The notes: generated by a model not told the origin, from the sequence alone. A stretch of DNA of 64,000 bases from Siphonodentalium dalli (GCA_032622095.1 CP136061.1:249811582-249875581); one strand, 5' to 3'; counted from the stretch's first letter, positions 25,801-37,886 are shown. Translations and numbers: made by a program.

Positions 25801-28800
25801 TGTATAATATAAAGTATCACTGATTTCTATATTGGATGAGTGAATGATATAAAGTATCACCGATTTCTATATTGGATGAGTGTATGATATAAAGTATCAC
25901 CAATTTCTATATTGGATGAGCGTATAATATAAAGTATCACTGATTTCTATATTGGATGAGTGTATAATATAAAGTATCACTGATTTCTATATTGGATGAG
26001 TGTATAATATAAAGTATCACTGATTTCTATATTGGATGAGTGTATAATATAAAGTATCACCAATTTCTATATTGGATGTGTGTATAATATAAAGTATCAC
26101 AGATTTCTATATTGGATGTGTGTATAATATAAAGTATCACCAATTTCTATATTGGATGAGTGTATGATATAAAGTATCACCGATTTCTATATTGGATGTG
26201 TGTATAATATAAAGTATCACCGATTTCTATATTGGATGTGTGTATAATATAAAGTATCACCGATTTCTATATTGGATGTGTGTATAATATAAAGTATCAC
26301 CGATTTCTATATTGGATGAGTGTATTATATAAAGTATCACCGATTTCTATATTGGATGAGTGTATAATATAAAGTATCACCGATTTCTATATTGGATGTG
26401 TGTATAATATAAAGTATCACTGATTTCTATATTGGATGAGTGTATTATATAAAGTATCACCGATTTCTATATTGGATGAGTGTATGATATAAATTATCAC
26501 CAATTTCTATATTGGATGTGTGTATAATATAAAGTATCACTGATTTCTATATTGGATGTGTGTATAATATAAAGTATCACTGATTTCTATATTGGATGAG
26601 TGTATAATATAAAGTATAACCGATTTCTATATTGGATGTGTGTATAATATAAAGTATCACTGATTTCTATATTGGATGTGTGTATAATATAAAGTATCAC
26701 TGATTTCTATATTGGATGAGTGTATGATATAAAGTATCACCGATTTCTATATTGGATGAGTGTATAATATAAAGTATCACTGATTTCTATATTGGATGTG
26801 TGTATAATATAAAGTATCACTGATTTCTATATTGGATGTGTGTATAATATAAAGTATCACTGATTTCTATATTGGATGTGTGTATAATATAAAGTATCAC
26901 TGATTTCTATATTGGATGTGTGTATAATATAAAGTATCACTGATTTCTATATTGGATGAGTGTATGATATAAAGTATCACCGATTTCTATATTGGATGTG
27001 TGTATAATATAAAGTATCACTGATTTCTATATTGGATGAGTGTATGATATAAAGTATCACCGATTTCTATATTGGATGAGTGTATAATATAAAGTATCAC
27101 TGATTTCTATATTGGATGAGTGTATGATATAAAGTATCACCAATTTCTATATTGGATGTGTGTATTATATAAATTATCACCGATTTCTATATTGGAGGAG
27201 TGTATGATATAAAGTATCACTGATTTCTATATTGGATGAGTGTATGATATAAAGTATCACCAATTTCTATATTGGATGAGCGTATGATATAAAGTATCAC
27301 TGATTTCTATATTGGATGAGTGTATAATATAAAGTATCACCAATTTCTATATTGGATGAGCGTATGATATAAAGTATCACTGATTTCTATATTGGATGTG
27401 TGTATAATATAAAGTATAACTGATTTCTATATTGGATGAGTGTATAATATAAAGTATCACCAATTTCTATATTGGATGAGCGTATGATATAAAGTATCAC
27501 TGATTTCTATATTGGATGTGTGTATAATATAAAGTATAACTGATTTCTATATTGGATGTGTGTATAATATAAAGTATCACTGATTTCTATATTGGATGAG
27601 TGTATAATATAAAGTATCACTGATTTCTATATTGGATGTGTGTATAATATAAAGTATAACTGATTTCTATATTGGATGAGTGTATAATATAAAGTATCAC
27701 TGATTTCTATATTGGATGAGTGTATGATATAAAGTATAACTGATTTCTATATTGGATGAGTGTATAATATAAAGTATCACCGATTTCTATATTGGATGAG
27801 TGTATGATATAAAGTATCACTGATTTCTATATTGGATGTGTGTATAATATAAAGTATCACTGATTTCTATATTGGATGAGTGAATGATATAAAGTATCAC
27901 CGATTTCTATATTGGATGAGTGTATGATATAAAGTATCACTGATTTCTATATTGGATGAGTGTATGATATAAAGTATCACTGATTTCTATATTGGATGAG
28001 TGTATAATATAAAGTATCACTGATTTCTATATTGGATGAGTGTATAATATAAAGTATCACTGATTTCTATATTGGATGAGTGTATGATATAAATTATCAC
28101 TGATTTCTATATTGGATGTGCGTATAATATAAAGTATCACTGATTTCTATATTGGATGAGTGTATGATATTAAGTATCACCGATTTCTATATTGGATGTG
28201 TGTATAATATAAAGTATCACTGATTTCTATATTGGATGTGTGTATAATATAAAGTATCACCGATTTCTATATTGGATGAGTGTATAATATAAAGTATCAC
28301 TGATTTCTATATTGGATGAGTGTATGATATAAAGTATCACCAATTTCTATATTGGATGAGTGTATGATATAAAGTATCACCGATTTCTATATTGGATGTG
28401 CGTATAATATAAAGTATCACTGATTTCTATATTGGATGAGTGTATGATATAAAGTATCACCGATTTCTATATTGGATGTGTGTATAATATAAAGTATCAC
28501 TGATTTCTATATTGGATGAGTGTATGATATAAAGTATCACTGATTTCTATATTGGATGTGTGTATAATATAAAGTATCACCGATTTCTATATTGGATGAG
28601 TGTATGATATAAAGTATCACTGATTTCTATATTGGATGAGTGTATGATATAAAGTATCACTGATTTCTATATTGGATGTGTGTATAATATAAAGTATAAC
28701 TGATTTCTATATTGGATGAGTGTATAATATAAAGTATCACTGATTTCTATATTGGATGAGTGTATGATATAAAGTATCACTGATTTCTATATTGGATGAG

Positions 28801-29420
28801 TGTATAATATAAAGTATCACTGATTTCTATATTGGATGAGTGTATAATATAAAGTATCACTGATTTCTATATTGGATGAGTGTATAATATAAAGTATCAC
28901 TGATTTCTATATTGGATGAGTGTATAATATAAAGTATCACTGATTTCTATATTGGATGAGTGTATAATATAAAGTATCACTGATTTCTATATTGGATGAG
29001 TGTATGATATAAAGTATCACTGATTTCTATATTGGATGAGTGTATAATATAAAGTATCACTGATTTCTATATTGGATGAGTGTATGATATAAAGTATCAC
29101 TGATTTCTATATTGGATGAGTGTATAATATAAAGTATCACCGATTTCTATATTGGATGTGTGTATAATATAAAGTATCACTGATTTCTATATTGGATGAG
29201 TGTATGATATAAAGTATCACCGATTTCTATATTGGAGGAGTGAATGATATAAAGTATCACCGATTTCTATATTGGATGAGTGTATGATATAAATTATCAC
29301 TGATTTCTATATTGGATGAGTGTATGATATAAAGTATCACTGATTTCTATATTGGATGAGTGTATGATATAAAGTATCACCAATTTCTATATTGGATGTG
29401 TGTATGATATAAAGTATAAA
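13865..29420. repeat. 40-bp satellite array, about 390 units
   Basis: Near-perfect 40-bp periodicity for 15.5 kb; each unit contains ATTTCTATATTGGATGAGTG. Recurrent variants are CACTG/CACCG/CACCA/GACCA, TTTCTATAT/TTTGTATAT/TTTATATAT, GAGTG/GTGTG, and TATAATAT/TATGATAT/TATTATAT. 41-bp units (GGATAAAGTGTATAATAT) and shortened units (GGATGATATCACTG) occur mainly at 19000-20700 and 24380-25210. A block at about 17700-21345 recurs at about 23040-25877 in the same variant order. The left end is the assembly gap, so the true length is unknown. Open frames in it (MILYIIH... on the minus strand) are repeat artefacts. Confidence 0.98.
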
Positions 29421-30068
29421 TTGAGTACACTGAAGATGTAATCTTATTTGTTGGCTGAACAAGTTTATTTCTCTCTATTGTATAGAACAACCAATTAATT
29501 TCCAATCTGGGTTGATCTGAGGAGAAATTTATGTCTCGTTGCAATAAAATAAAATGAGATGACATATCTCCCCTATGTTGTCTGCTCATTGAGCAGTGAA
29601 AACTCAATTATTGAGTATTTCTCTCCAATCATATACAATGATTTTGACAGTATAAATTTTTGTTGTTTCTCAAAAAAGGAATTTCTTGGGGACATGAATT
29701 TGGCACAGGATCTTTTATGCTGTACCAGCTCCCATCATAAAAAGGTTATTGAGAGAGAAATTAATCGAGATGTATTTCCCATATGGATCAGAGGGCATGG
29801 TATATAGACAATAATTTATATTTTATGTAAATTGATTAAGTTTCGTCTAGCCTTACGCGTTTTATTACACCCATTTTACAACATGCCAAAATAAATGGTA
29901 CTCTGATGTTGGAGCAGAAGCATCAACAAATGTAATCTCAATTCATTGGGTCTTGGTTTTGTGCTTTGGCCATTATACCACGATTAATGAATAATAGAAC
30001 ACCCCCCCCCCCCCCCTTCCCCCACAAATTAAAATGATTTTACAGTATTATTAAAGATGATACCAAAG

Positions 30069-30190
30069 TCGTGAAATAGTGTCTGTCATTTGCAGAATGA
30101 GGTCCCCAGGGGGTGAATTTAGTGCTGCTATCCCCCTTGGCAGGCTAGCATCACCAAATTCACCCTCTGGGAACCTCAGTGCCTGTCATA
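30069..30190. repeat. CAAGCC-family (hAT-like) short hairpin
   Basis: GTGTCTGTCATTTGCAGAAT, then GGTCCCC..GGGTGAATTTAGTG paired with CACCAAATTCACCCTCTGGG, ending GTGCCTGTCAT. The outermost CAAGCC ends are not clear. Confidence 0.75.
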
Positions 30191-30305
30191 ATGGGTCAGA
30201 TATTAAAAAAGTCCCCAGGTTATGTACTGGTGGTATATGATCTCTTCGGGCGTAAACAGAGTAGGGACTTCATGACATGATCCGGCATCCATACTGTTGG
30301 TAGCT

Positions 30306-30467
30306 ATATAAGGATTAACTGTCATGTGGACTGTTTTTATGGAGATGTAACCGTGAGGTAAGTGGTCATAACTTGTGTAAAACCTGAATTTTACATACAA
30401 GTTATGACCACTTACCTCACGGTTACATCTCCATAAAAACAGTCCACATGACAGTTAATCCTTATAT
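30306..30467. repeat. 162-bp near-perfect inverted repeat
   Basis: Two 71-bp arms (30306-30376 and 30397-30467) are reverse complements with no mismatch that I can see; the 20-bp centre itself holds GTAAAA..TTTTAC. Arms begin ATATAAGGATTAACTGTCAT. It matches no other element in the window. It could be a young palindromic MITE or a local inverted duplication. Confidence 0.92.
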
Positions 30468-31341
30468 TTATATACATTTAGCGAAAAAGCCACTTTTGTA
30501 AATGTATTTAAATCGAAAAGTGTATCGTGACAAAACCAGCCCAAAATATCCCATAGCACCCTTGGCAAAAGTTAACAGGAACAATTGAAACCCGATAATT
30601 TATTAAGTCAATCCTGCGCGAATCCAAATACGCCCAAAACATTACGCGTTCGTCTTTCCAAACCCAAATGACGTATCGATGTTATGAGCTTGCAGTTATG
30701 AGCCGTTGCACATTCACCGAGAAATAATTGCAACTAGCCACGTGGGCGCCGACCAATCGGAATGCTGGATTTAGTGATGATCACACTTAGTATGTAAATA
30801 TAATGTTGTAACTGGGTTGAAGTGAACTAACTTGCAGAGCATGATTAGTGCTGCCATGTGCCATTTGTGCAATTTGCACAAAAAAAAATGAGAATGATAC
30901 AACTTTTTCGCCTTTGTTTTTTCTCTATCTACAATATAACTGCGACCATACTAGCAGTGAATTGAATAGCTTCCCTGGTGTGACATGAATTAAAATAGAC
31001 ATTCAATTAGCAGTATAATTAATTCACAACTTATGTCAGAGCCATATAAAGTAAGATTTTATCGCTTGTAGTGAATACCGATATATATATATATATATAC
31101 CATTTTACAATTAATTTATTTAGTTTTGAACAGAATGGATTTGGAGGTCATGACGAGGCGTGCTGGTAAAGTCCACACAGTGATATCATCACATACAATA
31201 AACCCCCATGAGATAGGCCTATTCGGGTATAGACAATAGAACACACACACCATAGGCATATAGCAAGAATCTCAGTAGCGAGATTTAGAAGACTTGCCTA
31301 TTTACTACCTGGTTACGGGCATTAAATTTCAGAAATATTTG

Positions 31342-31446
31342 TAATGCCCTAAATAATCGACTCCTTAACCACAGCAGAATTATGGGTAATTTTTCAGGAT
31401 TTAGTCCGAAATATGGCCTGTTGCCATTCATCGGAAAGCTCTCACT
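31342..31446 (+). repeat. Half of a TA-type hairpin element (copy B)
   Basis: Counterpart of 45-149. Confidence 0.75.
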
Positions 31447-31618
31447 GAAATATCTCTATCATGGAGAAATTCTTATACTGGTCTAGCACTTATGATTCTG
31501 GTAAATCTTCATCAGGATCTCGTTAGCTGTAGGTGTGAGTTGTGTATTGGTTGTGTCTTTTATACACTGGGTATGTGGGGAGTTTGTTAATAGGTTGGTT
31601 CCCTTTGGTCATAAGGAG

Positions 31619-31668
31619 GCCCCCACCCCCACCCCCCCCCCCCACACCCCCCCCCCCCCCCCCCCCCC
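31619..31668. repeat. C-rich run (copy B)
   Basis: Long run of C broken by four A. The copy A counterpart (312-330) is much shorter, so the tract is unstable in length or poorly resolved by sequencing. Confidence 0.85.
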
Positions 31669-32581
31669 GTAGAATACGGAATACCACTTAACACAGATGG
31701 TGGAATACGAATACCAGTTAACAGCCATATGGAATACATACAAATATATGAAAATTCCATTTTTTTTGGAAGGTATATACCTGTATGTTTGGAATACCGA
31801 ATACCTCCTAACAGAGGGCCGGAATACGGCGTACCGCATAACAGGGCATGGAATACGGCGTACGAAAAGAGGGGGTGGGGGCCTCCATAAGGTTATGGGT
31901 CAAAGGTGTGAACATATTGTTATCCTGATTTAATTTGAGGGCATATCCATGTTGGAGTGCAGATAATGTTTAGTTTTTTAATTAATAGATTGCTGATTTT
32001 GGTTCCGTTTAGGTCCCGCGAGTAAGTGCAGGTAATGTTGGATTATAAACTTTCTGGCCATGCAGCGCGGACCCTGATGCAGACGCGGAAAGTAATCTCT
32101 ATATAACTTGGTCAAACCCAATTACTGATGCCATAATTATCTAAAGCTATTTATCCTAATTCAGAGCCAAATTAGTATAGAGGTCCCTGAGGCACACGGC
32201 AAACAGAATATTCTGCGCAGTATGGATATTATTCATAGCATTAAGCCCACCGCAGTAGAAGTTGAAGGTCAAATCGGTGACAGTTGCTGACATGTCATCT
32301 GTCTCCCAGAATTCCCTTGCCGATAAATATGTGCCAAAAACCCATTAGTAACTGAAAACAATTTATGAGTACTATGAAAGCATTCTAGACTATTAAACAG
32401 AAGCACATTCTGCTGCCTCATGGGACCATCTAACGTATCTTCGAGTTTTAGACAATTCTTGTTTTGTTCATCAATTTGAGTCTAGTGTTATTCATGAGAA
32501 TGTTTTCTGATGACAAAATGTCAAGTTAAAAGTCATGAAAAATTGCAAAATGATAAGTCTCATATCAATTTAAGAGTTGAT

Positions 32582-33038
32582 TTAACCCTTTACCCAAAAG
32601 AACGGCCCTGTGCCAATGGATTCTCTTATATATGCGAGTCGACCATAGGTTGCCTCGCATATATAAGAGAATGCATTGGCTTAACATATTAAAAATGATA
32701 AAATTGTCAAAGAATGTAGAAAAGAATGTAGAAAAATATTATAAAAATTGTAAGAAAAAATTATAAAATTGTTAAAGAATGTAAGAAAAAAAGTGTTAAA
32801 AAAAGATTTTTGTTAGGCCAATGCATTCTCATATATATGCGTGGCGACCTATGGTCGACTCGCATATATAAGAGAATGCATTGGCACAGGGCATAACTGT
32901 AACCATCACAATGTGGTCAATCAACCGGTTCCAATGATATCCATATTTGTATGGTGTTATTGAGACATACCGAAGATATTTTAGGCTGTTGAAGCTTTAT
33001 TTGGGCGTTTTTGGCCGGTTTGTTGGGTAAAGGGTTAA
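32582..33038 (+). mobile_element. piggyBac-type MITE, family 1 (copy B)
   Basis: Counterpart of 1637-2093 with TTAA on both sides and the same extended spacer. Shared insertion. Confidence 0.88.
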
Positions 33039-34080
33039 ATACACAAGTATAGCAAGTGTAGTATAATATACCACAGATCAACTTGAATCACTGAGAGTAA
33101 AAACACAAGGCTTCAAAATACATCTTGTTAATTGATGGAGCGAAATGTTTGTTGGGGCATTACAGCATGTCAAAATTATTGAACGTTTAGCCATAACACA
33201 CATTATCATAAATTTTTGGTATGAGCAACTAAATGCAAATCTAATGAAATGAGGCATTATTCTCATTTGATCAGCTATTCCATTTATTCTCACTGAGAGC
33301 TTTCCGATGAATGGCAACAAGTCATATTTCCGACTAAATCGTGACCAATTACCCATAATTCTGCTGTGATTAAGGAGTCGATTATTTAGGGCATTACTGT
33401 ATAAATAATATTATATACGCAAGCACATTCTCTGGAAATTGATAAGAAATATGCAGACACACTTCAGAGGGTAGAGATTGCCAGCTACGAGTTTCTCAAT
33501 GTCAGAAATGATGTTTTCCTAGGTTTTTACTGAGCGACCAAACGCTCCTCTTCTGAATGAAAAACAATTGCACATATCTATGATGTGAGTATCTATGATG
33601 TGAGTAATCTTGGCAGCGGGATGAAAGGCTAGGATCAGCGCAGGAAGGTCGTAGAGCAGACGTCAAATACTGCAACAAAGAGATAAATGCAGACACTGTT
33701 CTATTGTTTTATTATGAGGCCCATAATATATCAAACAAGAAAACCAATGTCAGAAACTGTAACGCGCTCAAGATCATATATTATATACCCATGATTGTCA
33801 TTATAGAATATAAAATATGTTGATTTCACGAATGACCAACTCATAATTCCGTTAAAACAACTAATCCTTCAAATTATTACAACAACTATATACGGCTTAT
33901 CACTGTAGGTTTCTCATGCATTTCACCAGAATTCCCAACTACACCTTTTACCAGTTTGATTTTTAATCCGTCCCAAAAATTCCCATTTCTATAAATAAAA
34001 CGCCCATGGCCCATGTATACCAAGAATCAGCGAAACATTATACACGTGGAGCGCGAAATAAGTGGGGCAGGTAGAGACAA

Positions 34081-34139
34081 GGGGGGGGGGGGGGGGGGGG
34101 GGGGGGGTTGTAGGTGGCTGGAGGGGGGGGGGGGGGGGG
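34081..34139. repeat. Paired G runs (copy B)
   Basis: Runs of 27 and 17 G around TTGTAGGTGGCTGGA; copy A has 15 and 21. Such runs can fold into quadruplexes and are prone to sequencing error. Confidence 0.9.
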
Positions 34140-34645
34140 TTGGTGGAGATGGTACCCCTGTATGGCATTCATCAGTAGTAGATAATCATTGTTATGGAGA
34201 AATGGACTGTTTTTAGGGAGAAGTCATAAAGGATGAAGTATCAACTAACACCTCACCATCAGCTTTCTATGATTCAATATGTATTTGACAACGTAAGTAC
34301 CAATTATAAGAAGCAAGCACATCTTTGTTATTGGAAAATACTTTTGAAATACACTATATGGATATATGCTGCATGTGTATGTCTCCATCAAGGTTGGTCA
34401 CTGCCATGGTGGTTAACTGAAGTTTATATGAAGGTGAAAACTGACATAGGAAGAAACGTGCTATACAATATTCCAATTTTTTTTTGTGGGCAGTAACTTT
34501 CTCTTCAAACTATAACGTCAAAAATAATGTCATTATTAAACATATTCTTTGTCTTTTCTGAAAACTTTTAAGAATTATTACAGTTTTCTTTTTAAACTTG
34601 TTTTCTCTCAGTTTTTAATATTTTTATACTTTGTTTTATTGGTTG

Positions 34646-35430
34646 ATAACCCTTTACCCAACAGAACGGCCCTGTGCCAATGCATTCTCTTATATATGCG
34701 AGTCGACCATAGGTCGCCTCGCATATATAAGAGAATGCATTGGCTTAACACTTTACCCAACAGAAGGGCCCTGTGCCAATGCATTCTCTTATATATGCGA
34801 GTCGACCATAGGTCGCCTCGCATATATAAGAGAATGCATTGGCTTAACACATTAAAAATTATAAAATTGTTAAAGAATGTAAGAAAAAATGGTAAAAAGT
34901 GTTAAAAAAAGATTTTTTTTTAGGCCAATGCATTCTCTTATATATGCGAGGCGACCTATGGTCGACTCGCATATATAAGAGAATGCATTGGCACAGGGCT
35001 AACTGTAACTATCACAATGCGGTCAAGGAGCCGGTTCCAATGATATCCATATTTGTATGGTTCTATTGAGACAGACCGAAGATATTTTAGGCTGTTGAAG
35101 CTTTATTTGGCCGGTTTTGGCCAGTTTGTTGGGTAAAGGGTTAACACATTAAAAATTATAAAATTGTTAAAGAATGTAAGAAAAAATGGTAAAAAGTGTT
35201 AAAAAAAGATTTTATTAGGCCAATGCATTCTCTTATATATGCGAGGCGACCTATGGTCGACTCGCAAATATAAGAGAATGCATTGGCACAGGCCATAACT
35301 ATAACCATCACAATGTGGTCAATGAGTCGGTTCCAATGATATCCATATGTGTATGGTTTTATTGAGACAGACCCAAGATATTTTAGGCTGTTGAAGCTTT
35401 ATTTGACCGGTTTGTTGGGTAAAGGGTTAA
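34646..35430 (+). mobile_element. Family 1 MITE with a second one nested inside (copy B only)
   Basis: The outer element starts after ATAA (34646-34649) with CCCTTTACCCAACA and ends GGG plus TTAA (35427-35430). Its internal TTAA, just after hairpin 1, was the target of a second full element (34745-35144): the inner copy is flanked by TTAA, and the outer sequence resumes as TTAACACATTAAAA. The inner left end carries one change (CACTTTACCC). Copy A shows the empty site TTGATAACATGCATG at about 3711. So the outer target was ATAA, with TTAA on the right side only. Confidence 0.9.
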
Positions 35431-35727
35431 CATGCATGCAGTAGTTATTATTATCTCTTTTATAATGAATCCTGTATATCTGTAATTAATACATGTATAT
35501 CATTTATAACCACAATGGTTTTTTTAGAATCTAGTTTTTTTTAGAATCTAGTAGTTTAAATGTTGTTTATATATTGTTTATATCTTGTTTATATCTTGTT
35601 TATATCTTGTTGTTTTCTTTCTATATGTTGGTGCATACTCCTGTTCAAATTATTGTAAGGTTTTATTTGATTTATGACCAGAGCATTGGAACTGAATGTA
35701 GAATGCCTTTTTTTTAAGTATATATAA

Positions 35728-35957
35728 TTAATCATGACTGGAGCTTCCTGAAATTTTTCGAAAATCCTGTCAATACATTCTCTTATATATGCGAGTCTCC
35801 CATATGGAGCTTCACATATATAAGAGAATACATTGTAAAATTGGCCTAACAATATTTACCTAGACCTTGTAAGCCAGAGCATTCTCTTATATATGCGACG
35901 CTCCCTATGGGAGACTACCATATATAAGAGGTACAGCTCTCATCATGAAAGGGTTAA
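35728..35957 (+). mobile_element. TTAA element, family 3 (copy B)
   Basis: Counterpart of 4040-4284, TTAATCATGACTGGAGC to CATGAAAGGGTTAA. Its right-hand TTAA was later used as target by the family 1 element that follows. Confidence 0.7.
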
Positions 35958-36350
35958 CCCTTTACCCAACAGAAGGGCCCTGTGCCAATGCATTCTCTTA
36001 TATATGCGAGTCGACCTTAGGTCACCTCGCATATATAAGAGAATGCATTGGCTTCACATTAAAATTTTAAAATTGTTAAAGAATGTAAGAAAAAATGGTA
36101 AAAAGTGTTAAAAAAAGATTTTTTTTAGGCCAATGCATTCTCTTATATATGCGAGGCGACCTATGGTCGACTCGCATATATAAGAGAATGCATTGGCACA
36201 GGGCATAACTGTAACTATCACAATGTGGTCAAGGAGCCGGTTCCAATGATATCCATATTTGTTTGGTTCTATTGAGACAGACCGAAGATATTTTAGGCTG
36301 TTGAAGCTTTATTTGGCCGGTTTTGGCCGGTTTGTTGGGTAAAGGGTTAA
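35954..36350 (+). mobile_element. piggyBac-type MITE, family 1 (copy B only)
   Basis: Inserted exactly at the TTAA ending the older family 3 element. Filled site GGGTTAACCCTTTACC ... GGTAAAGGGTTAAAAAAAT; the copy A empty site is GAAAGGGTTAAAAAAAT at about 4276-4289. This pair proves a four-base TTAA duplication and no other change. Confidence 0.95.
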
Positions 36351-36397
36351 AAAAATACATTATACACTTGTCCCACAAAACAACGTCATATCCGTTG

Positions 36398-36717
36398 GAA
36401 CATGTATAGGCTACCGAGTCCCGACCAATCAGGATGAGCTTTGAGGTAACATGTATAGGCTACCGACCAATCAGGATGATCTTTGAGGTAACATGTATAG
36501 GCCACCGACCAATCAGGATGATCGAGCTTTGAGGTAACATGTATAGGCTACCGACCAATCAGCATGATCTTTGAGGTAACATGTATAGGCCACCGACCAA
36601 TCAGGATGATCGAGCTTTGAGGTAACATGTATAGGCTACCGACCAATCAGGATGAGCTTTGAGGTAACATGTATAGGCCACCGACCAATCAGGATGATCG
36701 AGCTTTGAGGTAACTTG
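36398..36717. repeat. Tandem repeat, 40-46 bp, seven units (copy B)
   Basis: Counterpart of 4332-4648 with the order of long and short units changed and an extra GTCCC near the first unit. Confidence 0.9.
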
Positions 36718-36801
36718 TAAGGCATGGTTGTATTACAATATGGTATAAGCACACACAATAAGTGTTTATTATGAATTTGCTAATCATCTTTAGTAATTTA
36801 C

Positions 36802-37364
36802 TTGGGGAATCCTGACATCAAACATAAGGGTCGTAACACTGACCTGGAGGGCCCTCAATGAAACGAACCATGTCTACATGTAATAACTTACAACTTACCA
36901 ACCGTAAGGGCTGTAATACCTGGAAGGCTCTCAATGAAATGTATCATTTAAGAAATGAATGTTGTGGGTGTGTTTTATTGGGGCACATTGGGGCACATTT
37001 TTATACAGTAATGACCTAAATAATCAACTCCTTAACCACACCAGAATTATGGGTAATTTTTCAGGATTTAATCGGAAATATGGCTTGTTGCCATTCATCT
37101 GAAAGCTCTCAATTCTGCTGTGGTTAAGGAGTCGATTATTTAGGGCATTTTATACACTTTTCCCACAAAACGATGTCAACATATCGATATGTTATGAATT
37201 TGCTAGTCATCTTTATTAACTTACTTGAGGAATCCTGACATCAAAATGTAAGGATCGTAACACTGACCTGGAAATCCCTCAATGACACGTACCGTGTCTA
37301 TATAACCTCTACATGTAATAATGTTAAAATTACTCGAGAATTGCCAACAGGAAGGCTCTCAATG
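36802..37364 (-). pseudogene. Truncated relics of the IS4c exon (copy B)
   Basis: Copy B counterpart of the relic cluster at 4729-5291, with the same four partial units and the same hairpin element between them (37004-37153). It differs from copy A by scattered single bases only. The relics carry the S4 3' half and donor remnants without linker or acceptor. Confidence 0.75.
37004..37153 (+). mobile_element. TA-type hairpin MITE, right arm shortened (copy B)
   Basis: Counterpart of 4931-5080, starting at a TA with CAGTAATG. Confidence 0.75.
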
Positions 37365-37413
37365 AAACATATCGTGTGTATATAACCTCAACATGTAATA
37401 ATGTTTAACTTAC

Positions 37414-37520
37414 TAGGGAATCCTGACACCAAACGTAAGGGTCGTAACACCCGGAAGGCTCTCAATGCCTTGACATCGAGATTTTGGGTATTCATTTTCG
37501 ATACAATAGAACTTACTAAA
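37414..37520 (-). CDS. Cav1-like calcium channel IS4 exon, version c (copy B)
   Basis: Third type of IS4 exon, in duplication copy B. Seen: a long pyrimidine-rich acceptor ending TGTGTCTTTGCAG, exactly 107 nt in the same phase as versions a and b, and a GTAAGT donor. The linker is [11 protein letters not shown], then [17 protein letters not shown] and SGFP. The exit VSGFP(S) is the form closest to typical Cav1 channels (VSGVPS). From D to the final V, 9 of 17 codons differ from version b, all silently, which argues for selection on the protein. It matches the copy A exon over the whole span as far as I can tell. It lies about 22 kb downstream of version a, with a 4.8-kb satellite between. Relic copies lie just downstream in transcription order. 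Confidence 0.87.
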
Positions 37521-37621
37521 CTGCAAAGACACAAAAAACAGCACACCATTTTACAAAATGCAAACACAAAACTAAACAAGGCAAAGATGCATTAAAGGGA
37601 CCAAAGGCACTCGCGGTGGGT

Positions 37622-37886
37622 TAATATAACCCATAGAGAGCCCCACATAGACTGGAGCAGACAACACTCCGTAGTGCATGCTTCTATCTGTGTGAGGTTC
37701 AGAGTGGGTAAATATAACCCACAGAGAGCCCCATATAGACTGGAGCAGATGACACTCCGTAGTGCATGCTTCTATCTGTGTGAGGCTCACAGTGGGTAAA
37801 TGTAACCCATAGAGAGCCCCACATAGACTGGAGCAGACGACACTCCGTAGTGCATGCTTCTATCTGTGTGAGGCTCACAGGGGGTA
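37622..37886. repeat. 88-bp tandem array, three units (copy B)
   Basis: AACCCA at 37628, 37716 and 37804. One unit fewer than copy A. Confidence 0.92.

Larger units (their letters stand above)
29421..31297. other. Low-copy spacer between satellite and copy B
   Basis: No gene seen. It contains a C run at about 30002-30017, a CAAGCC-family element (30069-30190), a 162-bp inverted repeat (30306-30467), and a (TA)n stretch near 31080-31100. Short open frames lack recognisable domains. Confidence 0.6.

Noticed and set aside
13865-29420. CRISPR-like array or repeat-protein gene in the 40-bp satellite
   Set aside because: Repeats abut without unique spacers, and the frames shift because 40 is not a multiple of 3 and stops are frequent. 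It is an ordinary tandem satellite in a eukaryotic setting.
34549-34905. 118-codon frame
   Set aside because: It reads through two family 1 MITE ends and their hairpins; similar peptides recur at every MITE.
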